A DNA stretch of 25,869 nt from JAKPKF01 sp964536135 (GTDB lineage: Bacteria > Patescibacteriota > Dojkabacteria > SC72), in the NCBI GenBank assembly GCA_964536135.1, contig CAZHVM010000012.1:1-25869 (forward strand). The letters are read 5' to 3'. The notes under the pieces were generated by a model, which saw only the letters and a list, made by a program, of their open reading frames with translations, had not been told where the DNA came from and did no database searches. This document shows positions 13,312 to 21,351 of this stretch, one piece after another (position 1 is the stretch's first letter; each line of letters starts with the position of its first letter). The position numbers were made by a program, and so were the translations under genes.

Positions 13312-16119
13312 ATGCCTAAACCAAGGAAAGAAGAAAATCCAGATGCACTTGGTCAGATATTTGACTTCATATTCAAGGAGGCCGAAAAACCCCCTGACAA
13401 GAGAAAGCCGGTTAAAGTAACTGGAATATCTGGGCAAAACGAATTAACAGATGCCCTGGCTGCTGCATTAGAAAAACCAGGTCTGTTTATGAGTGACCAG
13501 ATTCTGGATACCTTCAATGAAGCTTTAGATCAAGAAGTTGCAAGAATTAAAACTAATGAACAGGGATCTGCCACGGTCAAATTTTCTACAAACAATATCA
13601 TTTCGATGCTCGATGATCCAAATACTTTCTTTGAAAAAGGATTTACGAATGCTCAAACATTTAGAAAACAAATGCGAGCTCAATATCTTGGGAAATCAAT
13701 GCAACATTTTATTGCTGAAGGTTGGGCTAAAAAATATAATCTAGATTTAGATGTAAAAGAAGCTATACGAGGCTCTTTCGGAGCGAGACATTTAGATAGA
13801 AGTTTAACCAAGGAAGAGAGAGCTAAAAGCTATGATGCTTCAAATGCAATTGGGGCATCTGTTGAGGGAAGGTTTTTCAAAGGTTTTGCAGGTTCAGGTG
13901 AGTTAAACTTAGCCTCGGAAAAAGAGCACCTAGCTAGTAGATCTTTTGAGCTTTTAGGAAGGCAGTATTTTGGAGCATCAAACTGGAAAAATCTTTCTGA
14001 AGATCAAAGAAGAGCATTTGAAAAAGCCCATATAGATTGGAGTGCAATGTCTGGCGACGAAAAGAAAAAATTTATGTCGGCCAACAACGGTATGGATACG
14101 ATGGAGAAATATTTGACTGGGAATTTTAACGCTAATACTGCCAATAGTTTATTGAGTAATTATAGAAATGCTAGGACATCACTTGGACTAAAAAAGAAAG
14201 AGGATTCTTTTGATGTTTATAATAGAGATAAATATTTGGGCCTTGAAAGTAAAAATCTTGATACTAGAATAGCTCAGTTAAGACAATATCTAACTACCCC
14301 AAATCTGTCTAACCGAGAGATTTCAAATCTAGAGGTAGGAATACAAAGACTTGAGCAGGCAAAAATAATTGTTGGTGGTCAGCTACTTGATCCTGGAAAT
14401 ATTCGTGTTGCACAGAAGAACATTGATGCTGCAGTAGAGTCATTCAGATTACAGATGAACCAAGCAAGAGCACAGGGCGATAAAGATTCAGTTAAGTTGT
14501 ACAGGCAACAAATAAAGGATTTAATTGGTGGAAAAAGGGAGTTAAATGGAATAATGTTTTGGGGAAGAGTCGGTCAAATAGAAGGATATATTAACTCCTT
14601 AAACAGTATTTACAAAGATGGAAACTTCATCAAATCATATCTAGATGGAACATTCTTTGATCCAAATAGAAATAATTTCTTTAGACCAACTGCAGACAGA
14701 GATGCTAAATTTAGCTTTGGAACAAAGGAGGGTGAGATTGGTATTCATATAGCTGCCAGTTCCAAGAATGCCTTATTAAAGACATACAACGATACTCTTA
14801 CAACACTGTACTATTTTACCCCTAAATCCATGATGAAAAGCCTTTTCGTAAATGGCGAAGGCTTTGTGTATCTTGCGTATATGAAAAAGCTTGGTCTCGA
14901 AGGTAGTTTGAAAGATATTTTGGGAAACAAAGATTTTGAAATTAATATAGAGAATCTTCTATCAGCAAAAGATGCAAAAACATATCTTAATGGTATTCTT
15001 GGAGGGAATGTTCAATTAACACAGGATCAAATAGATAAGTATACAAAGGGCCTTCAGGATCTAATGAGAAGATCTAAGGTAGCAAAAGCATTCTCTCTCG
15101 GACAAAGAATTAGAGATAGGGTAAGGAAATTCTTTGATGACAAAATCTTCCGAAAGATGAGGCAGAAAATTTACGATAAATTAATGACTCAGAAAGCATT
15201 TCAAGTAGCTGGAGAAGTACTTGGACAATGGCTTGCAAAGGGTGGTATACAAGTGTTTGTAAAGGGTTTGGTAATAGGGATTGCAAATGCTCTTGGTTTT
15301 GCTACTACAGGGGGTTTTGCAAATGTTGTTATAACCATTGTAGCCTCCGTTTTAGTTGATATTCTATATGGAATTATAAAAGTTATAGCAATGGTTGCTC
15401 TATTTGCATTTGTTGGTCTTATCGCATTGGTTTTTATGCTTGGTAGTAAATCAACATATAAACATGCGCAAAATAGCTATGCATATACTACAGTAGTACC
15501 AGGTGAAGTGATTACAAATCCAAATTTCAAAGGGTTGTATCCAATAGATGGGGATGAGACATTAGATGGACTTCATCCATTTAGTGGAGGAAGCTTGCCA
15601 GATGGAGTCCAATGTTTAATAGGTACTGGAAGATTCGTTTGTACTCAAGGTCCTTTTAGTAGTTTTTCTCACTCAAAAGTCGCAGCTATAGATATTGGAG
15701 GTGGTGTAAGAACTTTCTATGCCCCTACCTTTTGTGATGGGAGTAATTGTGTAGTTAAAACAGTAGCTGAGGTTAATTGTACAAGATGTGATATCCCTAG
15801 TATGCCAGGATGTCATCAGTTTCCAGCAGGAGGTATGGTAATCTTTGATGCGACATATGGTTCTACAACCTACACATTCAAACTAATACATGTTTACAAA
15901 GATGTTAGTGTGGGTCAAGAACTTTCCTCTGGTGAGGCAGTCGCAGATATTATACAAAATGGTCCAGATCATCAAAGGATTGAGATGTGTTCCTCTGGTT
16001 CCCATCTTCATCTTGAAGTAAAAGCGAATGGAAATTCAGTTAATCCTATGGATGTCATGACAGGAGCAACATCCTCTGGTGGATTTGCATGTAATATTAG
16101 CTCGTGTTCTGTAGATTAA
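13312..16119 (+). CDS. Large membrane protein with C-terminal M23 (LytM-type) peptidoglycan endopeptidase
   Basis: The 935-residue protein begins with about 640 hydrophilic, mainly helical residues without a signal peptide, predicted cytoplasmic and not recognised. A hydrophobic region with two or more membrane passes (about 643-720) puts the C-terminus outside. There lies an M23 zinc metallopeptidase domain (about 770-930) that cuts peptide cross-links of peptidoglycan. Metal and catalytic residues are all present: His787 and Asp794 in HSKVAAID, the LIH histidine, and His898/His900 in HLHLEV, followed by the typical VNP. Several extra cysteines lie inside the domain and may form disulfides. 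Position directly after the VirB6-like gene and before two secreted proteins suggests it opens the wall for the same apparatus. This pairing is inference. Confidence 0.85.
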   Translation: MPKPRKEENPDALGQIFDFIFKEAEKPPDKRKPVKVTGISGQNELTDALAAALEKPGLFMSDQILDTFNEALDQEVARIKTNEQGSATVKFSTNNIISMLDDPNTFFEKGFTNAQTFRKQMRAQYLGKSMQHFIAEGWAKKYNLDLDVKEAIRGSFGARHLDRSLTKEERAKSYDASNAIGASVEGRFFKGFAGSGELNLASEKEHLASRSFELLGRQYFGASNWKNLSEDQRRAFEKAHIDWSAMSGDEKKKFMSANNGMDTMEKYLTGNFNANTANSLLSNYRNARTSLGLKKKEDSFDVYNRDKYLGLESKNLDTRIAQLRQYLTTPNLSNREISNLEVGIQRLEQAKIIVGGQLLDPGNIRVAQKNIDAAVESFRLQMNQARAQGDKDSVKLYRQQIKDLIGGKRELNGIMFWGRVGQIEGYINSLNSIYKDGNFIKSYLDGTFFDPNRNNFFRPTADRDAKFSFGTKEGEIGIHIAASSKNALLKTYNDTLTTLYYFTPKSMMKSLFVNGEGFVYLAYMKKLGLEGSLKDILGNKDFEINIENLLSAKDAKTYLNGILGGNVQLTQDQIDKYTKGLQDLMRRSKVAKAFSLGQRIRDRVRKFFDDKIFRKMRQKIYDKLMTQKAFQVAGEVLGQWLAKGGIQVFVKGLVIGIANALGFATTGGFANVVITIVASVLVDILYGIIKVIAMVALFAFVGLIALVFMLGSKSTYKHAQNSYAYTTVVPGEVITNPNFKGLYPIDGDETLDGLHPFSGGSLPDGVQCLIGTGRFVCTQGPFSSFSHSKVAAIDIGGGVRTFYAPTFCDGSNCVVKTVAEVNCTRCDIPSMPGCHQFPAGGMVIFDATYGSTTYTFKLIHVYKDVSVGQELSSGEAVADIIQNGPDHQRIEMCSSGSHLHLEVKANGNSVNPMDVMTGATSSGGFACNISSCSVD

Positions 16120-16121
16120 AT

Positions 16122-17099
16122 ATGAATAAAAAAACAAAAACAATACTAATAATATCCTTCTCTCTACTCTTCCTAGGGATATGTATAGGGGCGTATTTCT
16201 TCTTGATGGCTCCATCGAAAACATATCCAAAAGATCCAGTAGAACAAACATCCTTGTATACTACATCTCAACATATTAGCTTTAATAGCGAAGATTTAGA
16301 ATCTAAAAATTATCCTTTATATGGAGTATCAAAGGCGGTAATGCTAAAAGAAGTCGAAGCATTTGTATCTACTGTTGCTCCCCAATTAAAAAAAGTTTCA
16401 AATGAAGAAGGAGCATATTATGAATGGGGATTTAAAGAAGACTCTCTGACATACAACCTTAACCAAAATACCGTAATGTTCTCATTCGCAAGTGGTATCC
16501 CTTGGGATGAAGCTGATATCTCCGCGTATACGTTCAAAAATTTTACAAGAAAATTCTTTTCTCAAGATTGGGAATATAAACTTTCTCAAAGTGAAATAAT
16601 GCCTAATGGAAAAAAGATATATTATGCGAACAGAACTATTGGTGATAATAAAATAGAAACTAATGAATATAGATTGGAAACAGACTATTTAATCTTTCAG
16701 GGAAGCAAAATAGTTGGAGGGAAACTTTTCTTAACACATTTTACAGATACAGGAATAACCCTACCTTTGCTTGGAGCAAAAGATCTAAAAAAATATATAA
16801 ATTTAGATAACTATCCTAAAGAAATATATCCGAATTTCTCTTCGATAGATGCGAATGTTCTAAATAAGATTGATTATCTCTCGGATGAATTTGAATCTCT
16901 GATAAATACTCTAAATAACTGCTCAAGTGGTTCTGTAGAGGCAGTATATCTATATAAGAATTTTAAGCAAGAATCCTTAACTCCAGTCTATAAAATTGAT
17001 TTGCAATGCGAAGTAACATATAAAGAAACGAAATATACAATTCCAGCAACAGGGTATGTAAATGCAGTAGATCCAAAGTACATATCAACCCCAGAGTAA
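16122..17099 (+). CDS. Single-pass membrane-anchored protein, function unknown
   Basis: I do not recognise this 325-residue protein. It has a basic start (NKKTK), one membrane segment (about 7-28), and an extracytoplasmic domain of alternating helices and strands, with only two cysteines in its C-terminal third. The ATG at 16122 lies two bases after the M23 gene's stop, so the two are almost certainly co-transcribed and probably co-translated. A GTG at 16104 is in frame but would overlap the M23 coding region and add a useless prefix before the membrane anchor. The context suggests a partner of the M23 protein, such as an inhibitor, activator or scaffold. No motif supports a specific role. 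Confidence 0.72.
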   Translation: MNKKTKTILIISFSLLFLGICIGAYFFLMAPSKTYPKDPVEQTSLYTTSQHISFNSEDLESKNYPLYGVSKAVMLKEVEAFVSTVAPQLKKVSNEEGAYYEWGFKEDSLTYNLNQNTVMFSFASGIPWDEADISAYTFKNFTRKFFSQDWEYKLSQSEIMPNGKKIYYANRTIGDNKIETNEYRLETDYLIFQGSKIVGGKLFLTHFTDTGITLPLLGAKDLKKYINLDNYPKEIYPNFSSIDANVLNKIDYLSDEFESLINTLNNCSSGSVEAVYLYKNFKQESLTPVYKIDLQCEVTYKETKYTIPATGYVNAVDPKYISTPE

Positions 17100-17121
17100 A
17101 AGAATTAGAAAAAATTCATCA

Positions 17122-17127
17122 TATAAT
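17122..17127 (+). promoter_or_regulatory. -10 box before the PGRP-like gene
   Basis: TATAAT sits inside a palindrome ATCAT-ATA-ATGAT (17118-17130). The predicted start near 17134 leaves about eight bases before ATG 17142. No -35 match is seen. Confidence 0.45.
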
Positions 17128-17141
17128 GATAGAATAAGAGA

Positions 17142-18323
17142 ATGATAAACCTCATTAGAAAAATGAAAATACCACTTGCTATTCTTTTTGTAATCATCCC
17201 TACATCTGTTTTTGCATTTAACTACAATAAAATCTCTACTCTAAAATACGACCTCTCACTTTCGGATCAGACCAATACAATATACGCAACTCCTACGACC
17301 ATTTACTTAACTCAAGTTTCTACTCAATCAGAATCATTACAGAGGAATCCTGAACTCTGGAGCAAAGCTCTTTTCTATTACTCCATAACCAAATTACATT
17401 TTTCAGATATGCCATACAATTTTCTCATAGATGAATCAGGAAAAATCTATGAAGGAAGACAGGGAGGAGTAGGAGCTAATCCAGAATTAAAGAATGTAAA
17501 CAAGGCAATTGTTATTGGGTATCTTTCCAATGGATCGACCCTTACAACTGCCGCAAGTAATTCACTTCTTAAAATGGTAAAAGACCTCTCAGAGAGTTGG
17601 GGAATATCCTCATACAAGACTGTAAAGTTACAGATGGATGCAAAAGAGGGGGCTTTAAGTACTGTAATTCCAGTCGAATCTAAAGGAGATTTCTCTCAAT
17701 CGGTAAAAGAAGCTCTTTCTTCATGGAAAGGCTCAAGTAGGGAAAATCTTCCTTACAAGGCAGAGATAGTGGAAGTTGTGTACGAAAAAACTGTTGTAAT
17801 TGGAGAGAAATTGGAAGTTACAGTTAAGATCAAAAATATGAACGACTTTACATGGTTAACAGATAGAGACCCAATATACATATCTACTAAAGATGGTAAG
17901 GATAGTAGCTTTGCAGTAAACGGTGTCTGGGATAGTTTTAGTAAACCAACCCATATAGAAGATAGAGCTGTTAAACCTGGGGAAACTGTAGAATTTAAGT
18001 TCAAAATGCAACCAAAGATAACTCCAGGGGAAGTTACTGAAAGTTTTGAAATTATGAAATTTACAAAAAAACCTTTCACTGGATCTGAATTCAAAGTAAC
18101 ATTTACAGTAGAAAAAGGTAAATACACCTTGGTAAAGGTATATTCCCCTCAATATGGATTCGCAAATATACGAGAGTGTCAGTGGTATAGCTGTAAGGTT
18201 ATAGAAAGTGCACCTGAGGGAACAGTTTACATCCTTAGAAAGGAAGCGGATGGATGGATGCAGATACAGTATGACGAGGATACTGTTGGGTGGGTGGTTT
18301 CCAGGTTTATGAAAAGAATTTAG
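17142..18323 (+). CDS. Secreted PGRP-like protein with Ig-like and SH3b domains, probably non-catalytic
   Basis: The 393-residue product starts with a clear signal peptide (1-25, ending SVFA). Residues about 50-195 form a peptidoglycan-recognition/amidase_2 fold: DMPYNFLIDESGKIYEGR (89-106) and the following GANPELKNVNKAIVIGYLSNG are typical. The zinc ligands are missing. The usual IHH motif reads IYLTQ (54-58), the YHV position reads YYSI (79-82), and the late His and Cys of the active site are replaced in VKLQMDAKEG (161-170). It probably binds rather than cuts the wall. Residues about 205-330 look like an Ig-like domain (WLTDRDP region), and about 335-393 is an SH3b domain ending GWVVSRFMKRI. 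It closes the envelope block before the helicase gene. Confidence 0.82.
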   Translation: MINLIRKMKIPLAILFVIIPTSVFAFNYNKISTLKYDLSLSDQTNTIYATPTTIYLTQVSTQSESLQRNPELWSKALFYYSITKLHFSDMPYNFLIDESGKIYEGRQGGVGANPELKNVNKAIVIGYLSNGSTLTTAASNSLLKMVKDLSESWGISSYKTVKLQMDAKEGALSTVIPVESKGDFSQSVKEALSSWKGSSRENLPYKAEIVEVVYEKTVVIGEKLEVTVKIKNMNDFTWLTDRDPIYISTKDGKDSSFAVNGVWDSFSKPTHIEDRAVKPGETVEFKFKMQPKITPGEVTESFEIMKFTKKPFTGSEFKVTFTVEKGKYTLVKVYSPQYGFANIRECQWYSCKVIESAPEGTVYILRKEADGWMQIQYDEDTVGWVVSRFMKRI

Positions 18324-18350
18324 TACTAGATTTACTTAATACATATCGTT

Positions 18351-20360
18351 GTGGAACAAGACATAATACTTGGGAAGTTAAATCCCCAACAGAAAAAAGC
18401 TGTTATGTGCACAGAGGGACCTCTCTTAGTTTTTGCAGGGGCAGGTTCTGGTAAGACACGGGTCATTACCAACAGAATTGCCTACCTTATAGTAGTAAAA
18501 GGAATAAAACCAGAAAATATCCTTGCAGTTACATTTACCAAAAAAGCCTCTGGGGAGATGCTTGAAAGAATCAAGAGTCTTCTTAAAGATTTGAATCGAG
18601 ATATCACGAACCTTCCAATGATTGGAACATTTCACTCCATCGGTGCTACATTCCTAAGACAAAAAGCCAAAGAGGTAGGATTACTCCATAACTTCTCTAT
18701 ATATGATTCAGATGATTCTGAAAACCTCATAAAAGAAATTATGCTTGAGATGCAAATAGATATTAAACAGATAAGGCCAAAGGCAATAGCACACTTCATA
18801 GAAACTGCAAAAAATGACATGGTAACACCAGCACAATTCTCTAATCATTTTGGTGGATACATTGAAGACATAGCTGCACAGATATACCCTGCGTACCAAA
18901 ACCAACTTAAGGCACAAAATTCTGTTGACTTTGGTGACCTTCTTTTCCTTACTGTAAAGATGTTAGAAGAAAATGAAGAAGTAAGGAAATATTACCAAGA
19001 CAAATACAAATATATTCTAATAGATGAATATCAAGACACTAACAATGCTCAATACAGATTCGCGAAATTACTCTCTGAGAAACACCAAAATATCTGTGTT
19101 GTAGGAGATGATGATCAGGGGATATATGCGTGGAGAGGTGCAGATATTAAGAACATACAATCATTTGAAAAAGATTTTAAAAATGTAACAGTTATTAAAC
19201 TAGAACAGAATTACAGATCTACAAAAAATGTCATAGAAGCAGCAGTTTCTGTTATACAACAGAATAACCAAAGAGTGGTGAAAAACCTTTGGACAGATAA
19301 TAATCAAGGAGAAACAATTACTGTGTATCAAGCAAGAGACCAGGAAGAAGAAGCCGAATATGTTGTCGAAAATATTAGACATCTTAAGGATCTCATGATG
19401 CCTTTGAGTAATGTAGCTGTTCTTTACAGAACAAATTACCAATCTCGTGCAATCGAGGAAGCCATGTTGAAAGAAGGGATACCTTACAAACTAGTTGGAG
19501 GATTCAGGTTCTACGAGAGGAAGGAAGTAAAGGATGTAATTAGTTATCTACGTTTTGTTTACAATCTTAAAGATGAATTAAGTCTATCAAGGATTTTAAA
19601 TGTTCCAACTAGAAAAATGGGACCAAAAGCAGTTAAATTTTTACACGAATTGGCAAAAGAGTGTACATGTACAATTGGAGAATTTCTTGTTGGAGCATTT
19701 GTAATTCTAAATCCCGAATACGAACATCTCTGTGATATCAAAGAGATGTCCATGTCCAAAATATCCGAATTGCAAGGAGAATTTGAAAAGCTAAAATTTG
19801 TTATCAATCTTTTTGGTGGACTTTATTTCCAATCTAAAGAAAAAGACGTTCTTGAATTGATAGATATCATTCTTGATAGAACCAAATATGTTCAATGGTT
19901 TGATGATGGAACAGAGCAGTCAGATATGAAGAAAGAGAATATAACTGAGCTTAAGAATGTTGCATATACCTATGTATCAAAATTTGGTAAGCAAAGTTTA
20001 GAAATGTTTCTAAATGAGATTAATTTAATAGAACAGGAGCAGGATAAAAACCAAGACGGTAGTGGTAATTATGTTAATCTTATGACTCTTCACTCTTCAA
20101 AAGGCTTGGAGTTTGACTATGTATTTTTAATTGGTATGGAGGAAGGATTACTTCCTCATTCAAGAGCATTTGTTGAAGAAAAAGAATTAGAAGAAGAAAG
20201 AAGACTCTGTTATGTTGGTATAACAAGGGCAAAGCAGAAATTGTATCTTACATTTGCGGAAAATAGGCTAACTAGAGAAGGATATTCATCACAACTGCCA
20301 TCGAGATTTCTTGGGGAAATACCACAGAACCTTTGTGAATATTACAGCTGGAATGCTTAA
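18351..20360 (+). CDS. pcrA: UvrD/PcrA/Rep-family superfamily 1 DNA helicase
   Basis: This ATP-driven 3'-5' DNA helicase acts in repair and replication-fork maintenance. The 669-residue length is slightly short for the family because the C-terminal tail of PcrA/UvrD is absent. Motifs in order: Q motif LNPQQKKAV (10-18), Walker A GAGSGKT (30-36), motif Ia AVTFTKKASGEM, motif II DEYQD (225-229), motif III GDDDQGIYAWRGA, motif IV QNYRS, motif V TLHSSKGLEFD, motif VI RRLCYVGITRAK near the end. The start is GTG 18351, which gives the usual short lead before the Q motif; no ribosome-binding site is visible. It follows the PGRP-like gene by 27 bases. Its stop overlaps the stop of the convergent RpfB-like gene. 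PcrA, UvrD and Rep cannot be separated confidently from sequence alone. Confidence 0.95.
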   Translation: MEQDIILGKLNPQQKKAVMCTEGPLLVFAGAGSGKTRVITNRIAYLIVVKGIKPENILAVTFTKKASGEMLERIKSLLKDLNRDITNLPMIGTFHSIGATFLRQKAKEVGLLHNFSIYDSDDSENLIKEIMLEMQIDIKQIRPKAIAHFIETAKNDMVTPAQFSNHFGGYIEDIAAQIYPAYQNQLKAQNSVDFGDLLFLTVKMLEENEEVRKYYQDKYKYILIDEYQDTNNAQYRFAKLLSEKHQNICVVGDDDQGIYAWRGADIKNIQSFEKDFKNVTVIKLEQNYRSTKNVIEAAVSVIQQNNQRVVKNLWTDNNQGETITVYQARDQEEEAEYVVENIRHLKDLMMPLSNVAVLYRTNYQSRAIEEAMLKEGIPYKLVGGFRFYERKEVKDVISYLRFVYNLKDELSLSRILNVPTRKMGPKAVKFLHELAKECTCTIGEFLVGAFVILNPEYEHLCDIKEMSMSKISELQGEFEKLKFVINLFGGLYFQSKEKDVLELIDIILDRTKYVQWFDDGTEQSDMKKENITELKNVAYTYVSKFGKQSLEMFLNEINLIEQEQDKNQDGSGNYVNLMTLHSSKGLEFDYVFLIGMEEGLLPHSRAFVEEKELEEERRLCYVGITRAKQKLYLTFAENRLTREGYSSQLPSRFLGEIPQNLCEYYSWNA

Positions 20361-21280
20361 AGCCAACTTAATTCCCCATACTTAGCAACATAGAGCTTGT
20401 AAACAGCAGGCCACATTCTTGCAGGATTTGCTCCTCCCCTAATTTTCTCTAAAGTCCTTTTAATCTGTGCTCTTCCATCGAAGATACTGTCGTTGGGGTA
20501 CTGCTGATACCAAAGACATGGATCCCATTGGAACAAACCTTTGTAATATTGATGTCTGTTATTTTCTGCATTACAGCCAGATTCATATTTCATTGTCCAC
20601 TTTAACCATCTTTTTTCTTCGGAAGAAGCATTAGTAGTATCTACATATGCAAACCAATAGTCACAGTTATATCCAATTTGTGGAACCTCTTTTGGAGAAT
20701 CATCTGGTCCTTTGATTATATATATCTCTGCCCTTGGTTCTCTTGTAATATCTTTCTCTAATATCTCCTCCATAACCAACTCGCCTCGTTCGTATATTCT
20801 TCTTACTTTCTGTGTCATTATTCCAAGGACTCCTTCTTGCTGTAGTACCTTCTGGCTTAATCTCTCGCAAAGTGTGCCACCTTTTACAATTCTTTGATAC
20901 GGAATCTCCAACTTAACCTCGTCTATGGTATCTCTGTAAGAGAAAACATATATATACGAATTGTTGTAAAGAGTGTTCATTGGGGATGTACTAATAACCT
21001 TCTTCATAGTGCTAATAGGGTATCCCAATTCAAGTAAAGCAAAAACAGGAGAAGAGGCAGTAGAGATATGCTTCTTAATTTCTCCTTCGTAGTTTACAAT
21101 TACTACCTTTGGAGTATATTTACCCTTTTCAACATCAGAATCAATACCATATACCATGTGTATAAGGGTATTACTCTGATATCTTGCTTCTTTATTTGTC
21201 CAATTAGCTGCTGGAATTGAACTCATTACAAACATGAGTACAATAGCAAAAACAATTCCAATTAATCTAGTCTTAAACAT
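20357..21280 (-). CDS. RpfB-like protein: DUF348, G5 and lysozyme-like domain
   Basis: A 307-residue exported protein predicted to cleave or remodel peptidoglycan. The N-terminal hydrophobic segment (about 6-25) is an anchor or signal. A DUF348 (YabE-like) domain spans about 58-112 (VVIVNYEGEIKKHISTA). A G5 domain spans about 124-191 (IPYQRIVKGG and RRIYERGELVMEEILE). The C-terminal domain (about 224-307) has a transglycosylase/lysozyme-like signature: the candidate catalytic Glu233 in KYESGCN, YYKGLFQWDP, and a final segment with GGANPARMWPAVY. DUF348-G5-lysozyme order is the architecture of actinobacterial RpfB, a resuscitation-promoting factor. Two cysteines near the active site (SGCN, DPCLW) may bond. 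The gene is convergent with the helicase (overlapping stops) and divergent from the TPR gene. Confidence 0.82.
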   Translation of the reverse strand: MFKTRLIGIVFAIVLMFVMSSIPAANWTNKEARYQSNTLIHMVYGIDSDVEKGKYTPKVVIVNYEGEIKKHISTASSPVFALLELGYPISTMKKVISTSPMNTLYNNSYIYVFSYRDTIDEVKLEIPYQRIVKGGTLCERLSQKVLQQEGVLGIMTQKVRRIYERGELVMEEILEKDITREPRAEIYIIKGPDDSPKEVPQIGYNCDYWFAYVDTTNASSEEKRWLKWTMKYESGCNAENNRHQYYKGLFQWDPCLWYQQYPNDSIFDGRAQIKRTLEKIRGGANPARMWPAVYKLYVAKYGELSWL

Positions 21281-21290
21281 AAATTAGCTT

Positions 21291-21299
21291 ATTTTAACA
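21291..21299 (-). promoter_or_regulatory. Extended -10 promoter of the RpfB-like gene
   Basis: The minus strand reads TGTTAAAAT, that is TG-n-TAAAAT. The predicted start near 21284 lies about four bases before the ATG at 21280. No good -35 is seen. Confidence 0.45.
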
Positions 21300-21316
21300 C
21301 ATATGCAGGAAAATAT

Positions 21317-21345
21317 TTGACATGTATTTACTCCTAAACTATATT
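21317..21345 (+). promoter_or_regulatory. Consensus promoter of the TPR gene, predicted leaderless
   Basis: TTGACA (21317-21322), exactly 17 bases of spacer, then TATATT (21340-21345). Seven bases beyond the -10 box is the A of ATG 21352. The transcript should therefore begin on the start codon, which also decides that start over the upstream in-frame ATG at 21322, which overlaps the -35 box. Confidence 0.75.
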
Positions 21346-21351
21346 CAATTA

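Noticed and set aside
16104..16121. GTG start inside the M23 gene for the protein at 16122
   Set aside because: It only adds a short prefix before the basic residues of the membrane anchor; ATG 16122 directly after the upstream stop is simpler.
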